Program-made: the position numbers and the translations under genes
Shown here: positions 29,670 through 33,448 of the stretch, in pieces
Layout: every line of letters begins with the position of its first letter
How positions within the stretch are numbered: position 1 is the first letter of the stretch
The notes under the pieces: model-generated
Database searches by the model: none
Seen by the model: the letters and a program-made list of their open reading frames with translations, nothing else
What the model was told of the DNA's origin: nothing
Assembly (NCBI GenBank): GCA_946618265.1
Contig: CAMOLA010000024.1
Location: forward strand, 1-33,448
Direction of reading: 5' to 3'
DNA: 33,448 bases
From: an uncultured Eggerthellaceae bacterium
GTDB taxonomy: Bacteria > Actinomycetota > Coriobacteriia > Coriobacteriales > Eggerthellaceae

Positions 29670-30730
29670 TGGGGGTTCACTTCGTAGGCGTCGATGCCCG
29701 TCTCGTCGAACGTCGTGCCGTTGTACAGGGCCAGCGCCGCATCGAGCAGGGGAATCAGGCATACGGCGCCCGTCCCCTCGCCAAGGCGCATGCCGGCATG
29801 GATGACGGGCTCGACGCCCAGCTCGTCGAGCAGCATGCGCGCGGCAGGCTCAGCCGACACATGCGACGCGAGCATCGAGCACGTGCAGCCCGGGCACAGT
29901 CGCGCAGCCGTCACGGCCGCGAGCGCGCTGATGTAGCCGTCGATGACGATGGGGACGCGATGGACGGCGCCACCGATGAACAGGCCGACGAGCCCCGCGA
30001 TGTCGAAGCCGCCGAGCTTTGCCAGCACGTCGAGCGCATCGCCTGGATCCGGCTCGTTGACGGCGAGCGCACGCTCGATGGCCGACACCTTCCGCGCAAG
30101 TCCCGCATCCGAAAGCCCCGCTCCGCGACCAGTGACCTCCTCGACCGACAATCCGGTGAAGGCTGCCGTCATCGCGCTTGAGGTGGTCGTGTTGCCAATG
30201 CCCATCTCGCCGGTCGCCAGTATCTTGTATCCACGGTCCTTGAAGTAAGCCACGAGATCGATACCCGTCTGAACGGCCTGGACAGCCTGTTCGCGCGTCA
30301 TGGCCGGACCGGTGGAGATATCGCCCGTGCCCCGTGCGACATGGCGGTCGATCACGCCCGGCACGTCGGAGGGGTCGAGCATGCCCATATCGACCGAGTA
30401 GGCGTCAATGCTGGCCGTCTGCGCCATACGGCACACCGACGAGATGCCCCGCGCCACGCTGCCGGCGATGACGGTGGTGATATCGGGCTCGCTTTGCGAA
30501 ACGCCCTGCGCGACCACGCCGTTGTCGGCGCACAGCACGATAACGGCGCGCTTGTCCAGCACGACGTCGGCGGATCCGGTAAGGCCGGCGATCTTCTCGA
30601 CCATGAGCTCGAGCTCGCCCAAGCTGCCAATAGGCTTGGCCACGGCGTTCCACTTGTCACGCGCTGCCGCGAGCGCCCCCTCGTCGAGTGCCTCGACCGT
30701 TGCGGGTATGCCGCTTGAGTACTGATCCAT
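29666..30730 (-). CDS. cobT: Nicotinate-nucleotide--dimethylbenzimidazole phosphoribosyltransferase
   Basis: A 354-residue enzyme making alpha-ribazole phosphate, the lower-ligand nucleotide. CGGAGGAACG precedes the ATG at 30730 (MDQYSSGIPATVEALDEG). Motifs: KPIGSLGELELMVEKIAGL near the N-terminus, VIVLCADNGVVAQGVS, ILATGEMGIGNTTTSSAM, GGFDIAGLVGLFIGGA and MRLGEGTGAVCLIPLLDAAL with the catalytic Glu. First gene of the cobT-cobU-cobS operon with 4-bp overlaps. No cobalamin riboswitch was recognised in its leader. Confidence 0.95.
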   Translation of the reverse strand: MDQYSSGIPATVEALDEGALAAARDKWNAVAKPIGSLGELELMVEKIAGLTGSADVVLDKRAVIVLCADNGVVAQGVSQSEPDITTVIAGSVARGISSVCRMAQTASIDAYSVDMGMLDPSDVPGVIDRHVARGTGDISTGPAMTREQAVQAVQTGIDLVAYFKDRGYKILATGEMGIGNTTTSSAMTAAFTGLSVEEVTGRGAGLSDAGLARKVSAIERALAVNEPDPGDALDVLAKLGGFDIAGLVGLFIGGAVHRVPIVIDGYISALAAVTAARLCPGCTCSMLASHVSAEPAARMLLDELGVEPVIHAGMRLGEGTGAVCLIPLLDAALALYNGTTFDETGIDAYEVNPQ

Positions 30731-31093
30731 CGTTCCTCCGTCTATCGTTTCGTCGCCTGCAGCTTCCACGCAGTTTAGACGCAACGCACCGCTTGCCGCA
30801 AGTCCGCGCACCCGATTCGCACGTTTGCACATTTGGGGACTGTCCCCAAATGTGCAAACGCGCGGAATCCAGAGCTCCGATGGAAGCGGCTAGTCAGGCC
30901 ATCCGAATTCCACGGCAACGAAAGCCAATGTCGTCTTCGAACGGGAGCGGTTTTCTTGCACATTGCACGATAGTTTCGTTGGAGTTCAAATAATTGCCAT
31001 AGCAGTAGATAAATATTTGATACCATCCACTTTACTTTTACGCTACGCTAATCGAACGCATAGGCGCATCGAACTGCACGAGGAGGCATTACA
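30731..31093. other. 363-bp gap between divergent cobT and hypothetical gene
   Basis: It holds the family C palindrome at 30822-30860 and an AT-rich stretch (30975-31045) which probably has the promoter of the gene at 31094. No cobalamin riboswitch box and no tRNA or other RNA was recognised. Confidence 0.5.
30822..30860. repeat. Palindromic repeat, family C
   Basis: CGTTTGCACATTTGGGGAC and GTCCCCAAATGTGCAAACG flank a central T (19-bp arms, perfect). The GGGGAC-T-GTCCCC core is shared with 33032-33060 and is like the GGGGTC and AGGGAC cores at 31606 and 32996. Confidence 0.8.
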
Positions 31094-31603
31094 ATGACTG
31101 ATGAGCTGTTGCTCGACGACGATTACGAGGATGACGTCCTCTACAAACGCATCAAGGAATTCAAGGAATCCCTGAAGAAGTCCATCCCCGACATGGACGT
31201 CAACCTCCTGCTGCGCATCCTCAAGCTGGTGAACGGCAGCAGCGAGGTGTTCGTCGCGATCAATCCCGTCCACGACGACCATAGCTGGGTCAAGGACAAC
31301 CCGAAGTACGCCGTGAAAGGCGTCAAGCGCACCGACGACGGCAGGCTGCTGCTGCGCACCACCGCCGAGAAGCACGGCATGGAGGCCTCGGACCTGCGCG
31401 ATGCCGTTAAGCGCGAGGTGAAGAAGGGCCTTTCCGACCGCGCGAAGCTCGTGTTCCTCCGCAAGGACGAAATCGTCGAGATCACCGACGCCTTCTCGCA
31501 CACCATGGTGCGCGAGCACTGGTCCGGTCTCCCCTTCGACCTCATCCTCGCCACCGTCACCGAGCGCCCGCCGCGCCCTGACGCTGAGCAAACCGAGGAA
31601 TAA
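31094..31603 (+). CDS. Hypothetical protein, 169 aa
   Basis: The gene starts MTDELLLDDDYEDDVLYKRI, with GAGGAGG 8 nt upstream. The first 15 residues are very acidic; the rest is charged and soluble: LLLRILKLVNGSSEVFVAIN, VHDDHSWVKDNPKYAVKGVK, LLLRTTAEKHGMEASDLRDA and LVFLRKDEIVEITDAFSHTM. There are no Cys, no signal peptide and no membrane segment. I do not recognise the family. It stands alone between cobT (divergent) and cbiC (convergent). A family C palindrome starts 3 bp after its stop. Codon use looks like that of its neighbours. Confidence 0.75.
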   Translation: MTDELLLDDDYEDDVLYKRIKEFKESLKKSIPDMDVNLLLRILKLVNGSSEVFVAINPVHDDHSWVKDNPKYAVKGVKRTDDGRLLLRTTAEKHGMEASDLRDAVKREVKKGLSDRAKLVFLRKDEIVEITDAFSHTMVREHWSGLPFDLILATVTERPPRPDAEQTEE

Positions 31604-31605
31604 GA

Positions 31606-31638
31606 ATGTGTCAAAGGGGTCAGACCCCTTTGACACAT
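31606..31638. repeat. Palindromic repeat, family C, just after a stop codon
   Basis: ATGTGTCAAAGGGGTC and GACCCCTTTGACACAT flank a central A (16-bp arms, perfect). It begins 3 bp after the TAA of the hypothetical gene. Short T-rich sequence follows (ATATTTG), so it may double as a terminator. Confidence 0.8.
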
Positions 31639-31719
31639 ATTTGAGCGAAGATGCGCCTGCGGCCGCCGAATAGGCAGTTGCAGGCGTTTTTTTGGGAATG
31701 CAATCGGCGATATTGCTCA

Positions 31720-31769
31720 GAATGCAACAGCTGACCTGGTCGGCTGTTGCATTCCAGGTCGGCTGTTGC
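31720..31769. repeat. Palindromic repeat, family B, with extra half copy touching the cbiC stop
   Basis: GAATGCAACAGCTGACC and GGTCGGCTGTTGCATTC pair at 16 of 17 positions around a central T (31720-31754). An extra right half, AGGTCGGCTGTTGC, follows at 31756-31769 and its last base is the first of the cbiC stop triplet on the plus strand. Confidence 0.8.
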
Positions 31770-32422
31770 TATTCGCGGACGTTGTTGCTTGCCAGGTACA
31801 AAAGCGCATTGCAAATCGCGGCGGCGACGTTGCTGCCGCCCTTGCGGCCGCGCGCCACGATGAAGGGCACGTCGAGCTCGCAGATGATCTCCTTCGACTC
31901 CACGACGTTGACGAACCCGACCGGTACGCCCACGATCAGCGCGGGCGGCACGGGCATTTCGCCGGCCTGGAGCATCTCGTGCAAGCGCACGAGCGCCGTC
32001 GGGGCGTTGCCGACGGCGTAGATGAGCGGCTGGCCCAATGCCGCCGCGCGCTCCATGCATACGGCCGCACGCGTGCAACCGCGCTCCTTCGCCTCGGCGG
32101 CGACGTCGGCATCGGACATGTAGTTGTACACCTGGCCGCCGAACTTGCCGAGCACGCGCTTGTTGATGCCCGATGCCGCCATTTTGGTGTCGGTCACGAT
32201 CGAGCATCCATTGCGGAGCGCCTCGATGCCTATGGCGGTGGCATGTGGCGAAAACGCCAGCGTATCGGCGTATTCGAAATCAGCCGACGTATGGATGACG
32301 CGTTTGATGACAAGCTCGTTCTCGGAATCGAGCACGATTCCGCGTTCCGCCAGCTCGTCCGATATGATCTGGAAGCTGCGCGTCTCGATTTCGGCCGGCT
32401 TCACGAATTCCAATTCCGCCAT
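31769..32422 (-). CDS. cbiC: Precorrin-8X / cobalt-precorrin-8 methylmutase
   Basis: A 217-residue enzyme that moves a methyl group from C11 to C12 to form (cobalt-)hydrogenobyrinate. AAAGGA precedes the ATG. Marks: IETRSFQIISDELAERGI, VIKRVIHTSADFEYADTL (catalytic His region), CSIVTDTKMAASGINKRVL, YAVGNAPTALVRLHEM and PALIVGVPVGFVNVVESKE then RGRKGGSNVAAAICNALL. Length is standard. It lies apart from cobTUS but is on the same strand. A TACAAT hexamer (32477-32482 on the minus strand) may be its -10. Other corrin-ring genes are not in the window. Confidence 0.95.
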   Translation of the reverse strand: MAELEFVKPAEIETRSFQIISDELAERGIVLDSENELVIKRVIHTSADFEYADTLAFSPHATAIGIEALRNGCSIVTDTKMAASGINKRVLGKFGGQVYNYMSDADVAAEAKERGCTRAAVCMERAAALGQPLIYAVGNAPTALVRLHEMLQAGEMPVPPALIVGVPVGFVNVVESKEIICELDVPFIVARGRKGGSNVAAAICNALLYLASNNVRE

Positions 32423-32522
32423 GAAAGTCCTTTCGCATCATGTGCCGAGCGAGCTCATGCGCCCGCCAGAACGTCTATTGTACTGGTTGGCCGCCACCCC
32501 GCCTAGAGGGCAAATCGACGAT

Positions 32523-32939
32523 TTACGAGTTCATCGCCTCGTGTTCGCGCGACACTTCGGAAACGAGCGTGGCGAACGGCCAAAGGCGGTTGTGCTGGGT
32601 TACCTGCGCCTTGCAGCCGACCTGCGCATTCGCCTCGCGCATGGCGGCCAGCAGCTCGTTTAGGCGCTCGCCGACCACGCCGCTCAGCAACATGAACTCG
32701 ACATCGGGGACATCGCCCGCGAACGGCTTGCTCGACCGCTTGAATCCCGGAAGGCCCACGATGGCGCCGACAGGGCTGCCCAGCATATCGGCGGTGACGG
32801 TCTTCGCGCGGATGCCCTGCTCCGCCAGCACCGCGCGCACGGCATCGCCGCGAGGCGTGCCCTCATCCAAGTTCAGAAGCGCCGCCACAGGGCCCGCGGG
32901 CCTGGCAGGCTTCGCATTTCCCTTCGCCTTCTTCGCCAT
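32523..32939 (-). CDS. DUF3783 domain-containing protein
   Basis: A 138-residue protein; ATG 32939 lies 5 nt after AGGAG, better than the TTG one codon earlier. The N-terminal tail is basic (AKKAKGNAKPARPAGP). Then come a small alpha/beta region (AVRAVLAEQGIRAKTVTADM) and the DUF3783-like block VEFMLLSGVVGERLNELLAA, ending HNRLWPFATLVSEVSREHEA. The family function is unknown. It is 100 bp upstream of cbiC on the same strand and may be co-transcribed. Confidence 0.7.
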   Translation of the reverse strand: MAKKAKGNAKPARPAGPVAALLNLDEGTPRGDAVRAVLAEQGIRAKTVTADMLGSPVGAIVGLPGFKRSSKPFAGDVPDVEFMLLSGVVGERLNELLAAMREANAQVGCKAQVTQHNRLWPFATLVSEVSREHEAMNS

Positions 32940-32995
32940 CAACGCTCCTCACGCAACGCAGCGCCTCCGACACCGCATCAAACTGCCTCGAAAAT

Positions 32996-33022
32996 CATAA
33001 CAAGGGACAGTCCCTTGTTATG
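32996..33022. repeat. Palindromic repeat, family C (first of a pair)
   Basis: CATAACAAGGGAC and GTCCCTTGTTATG flank a central A (13-bp arms, perfect). It pairs with the copy at 33032-33060 as a compound unit: AAAATCATAA at 32991 can also pair with TTATGATTTT ending at 33064. Confidence 0.75.
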
Positions 33023-33031
33023 CGCTCGACG

Positions 33032-33060
33032 TCATAAAAGGGGACTGTCCCCTTTTATGA
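33032..33060. repeat. Palindromic repeat, family C (second of a pair)
   Basis: TCATAAAAGGGGAC and GTCCCCTTTTATGA flank a central T (14-bp arms, perfect), 9 bp from the first unit. Confidence 0.75.
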
Positions 33061-33066
33061 TTTTAA

Positions 33067-33095
33067 GAGCCGAGAGGGCATCGCCCTCTCGGCTC
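33067..33095 (-). terminator. Hairpin after the rubrerythrin-like gene
   Basis: GAGCCGAGAGGGC and GCCCTCTCGGCTC form a perfect 13-bp stem with a 3-nt loop, 23 bp after the stop on the minus strand, followed by TTAAAAT. Likely the intrinsic terminator. Confidence 0.75.
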
Positions 33096-33118
33096 CCATG
33101 CAAACATGATTACGGCGA

Positions 33119-33448
33119 TTAGCCGAAGTAACGGTCGAGCAGACCCTTGAGCGCCTTGCCGTGACGGGCCTCGTCGCGGGCCATCTCGTGCACGGTGTCG
33201 TGAATAGCGTCAAGCCCGTTCTTCTTGGCGCACATGGCCAGGTCGGTCTTGCCCTGGGTTGCACCGAACTCGCAGTCGACGCGCCAAGCCAGGTTGGCCT
33301 TCGTGTCGGCCTTCATGTTGGGCTCGAGGTCCTCGCCGAGCAGCTCGGCGAACTTGGCGGCATGCTCGGCCTCCTCGTAGGCAGCCTTCTCCCAGTACAG
33401 GCCGATCTCGGGATAGCCCTCGCGATGGGCGACGCGCGCCATGCACAG
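33119..33448 (-). CDS. Rubrerythrin-like ferritin-fold diiron protein (C-terminal part; 5' end outside window)
   Basis: The frame runs off the right edge; an in-frame ATG at 33442 is probably internal, since LC precedes it in frame and family members are longer at the N-terminus. Visible: [20 protein letters not shown], then [20 protein letters not shown] with the first ExxH iron ligands, and [20 protein letters not shown] with the second ExxRH set. These are the ferritin-like four-helix marks of rubrerythrins and NADH peroxidases of anaerobes, which remove hydrogen peroxide. No C-terminal rubredoxin (CxxC) domain follows, so it is a rubredoxin-less or reverse rubrerythrin. Confidence 0.85.
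   Translation of the reverse strand: MCMARVAHREGYPEIGLYWEKAAYEEAEHAAKFAELLGEDLEPNMKADTKANLAWRVDCEFGATQGKTDLAMCAKKNGLDAIHDTVHEMARDEARHGKALKGLLDRYFG

Noticed and set aside
30731..30821. A cobalamin riboswitch upstream of cobT
   Set aside because: None of the usual conserved boxes was recognised in the cobT leader.
27332..31007. A shared 15-mer, ATTGCCATA..AGTA, at 27332-27346 and 30993-31007
   Set aside because: It lies in opposite orientation relative to the downstream genes and has two mismatches; too short and AT-rich to call a regulatory motif.
1..33448. CRISPR arrays, tRNA, rRNA or complete insertion sequences
   Set aside because: No regularly spaced repeats, no recognisable tRNA or rRNA sequence and no transposase gene were seen.

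Overview
The window is about 33.4 kb of GC-rich bacterial DNA with purine-rich Shine-Dalgarno sites (GGAGG or AAGGGG) before most starts. Gene content points to an anaerobic actinobacterium of the class Coriobacteriia, most likely family Eggerthellaceae (Eggerthella/Gordonibacter-like gut bacteria). It combines several corrinoid-dependent methyltransferase parts, PucR-type regulators, late cobalamin biosynthesis genes, a rubrerythrin and an acetate kinase. The taxonomic call is inference from gene content and style; there is no rRNA or other marker in the window.

Layout. (1) 1-2.7 kb: the N-terminal part of a GPH-family MFS symporter, divergent from a PucR-type regulator, with a perfect 12-bp inverted repeat between them. 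(2) 2.7-6.7 kb: a nitrate/sulfonate/taurine-type ABC importer (permease, ATPase, lipoprotein), a TetR regulator and a divergent histidine phosphatase sharing a near-perfect 35-bp dyad. (3) 6.8-14.3 kb: an orphan Nif11-like RiPP precursor, then two modules that each pair a PucR regulator with a divergent URO-D-fold (type I) methyltransferase, with an iron-sulfur aldo/keto reductase between the modules. (4) 14.4-20.9 kb: a Bcr/CflA-like MFS transporter, a TetR regulator, a tandem pair of DUF262 proteins without the usual nuclease half, a 65-aa CxxC-ended small protein, ackA and a HIT protein. (5) 21-27.3 kb: a corrinoid protein, a hydantoinase/oxoprolinase-like ASKHA protein, a DUF2284 cysteine-rich protein, a ferredoxin-like/ASKHA corrinoid activator (RACE type) and a methyltetrahydrofolate methyltransferase, all on the minus strand. 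(6) 27.6-32.9 kb: cobT-cobU-cobS plus an unusual CobU-like/cysteine-rich fusion, a hypothetical gene, cbiC and a DUF3783 gene. (7) The right edge holds the C-terminal part of a rubrerythrin-like protein.

How it works together (inference). The URO-D-type methyltransferases would move a methyl group from O- or N-methylated compounds to the corrinoid protein; the tetrahydrofolate methyltransferase passes it on to H4folate; the RACE-type activator re-reduces Co(II); the cob/cbi genes help supply the cofactor; acetate kinase could serve acetogenic ATP formation. Each substrate-specific methyltransferase has its own regulator.

The intergenic regions are unusually rich in long, odd-length palindromes with a single central base, in at least three sequence families, several of them touching stop codons. 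One AT-rich gap holds a 171-bp element with 26-bp terminal inverted repeats and a perfect 8-bp flanking direct repeat, which looks like a MITE.
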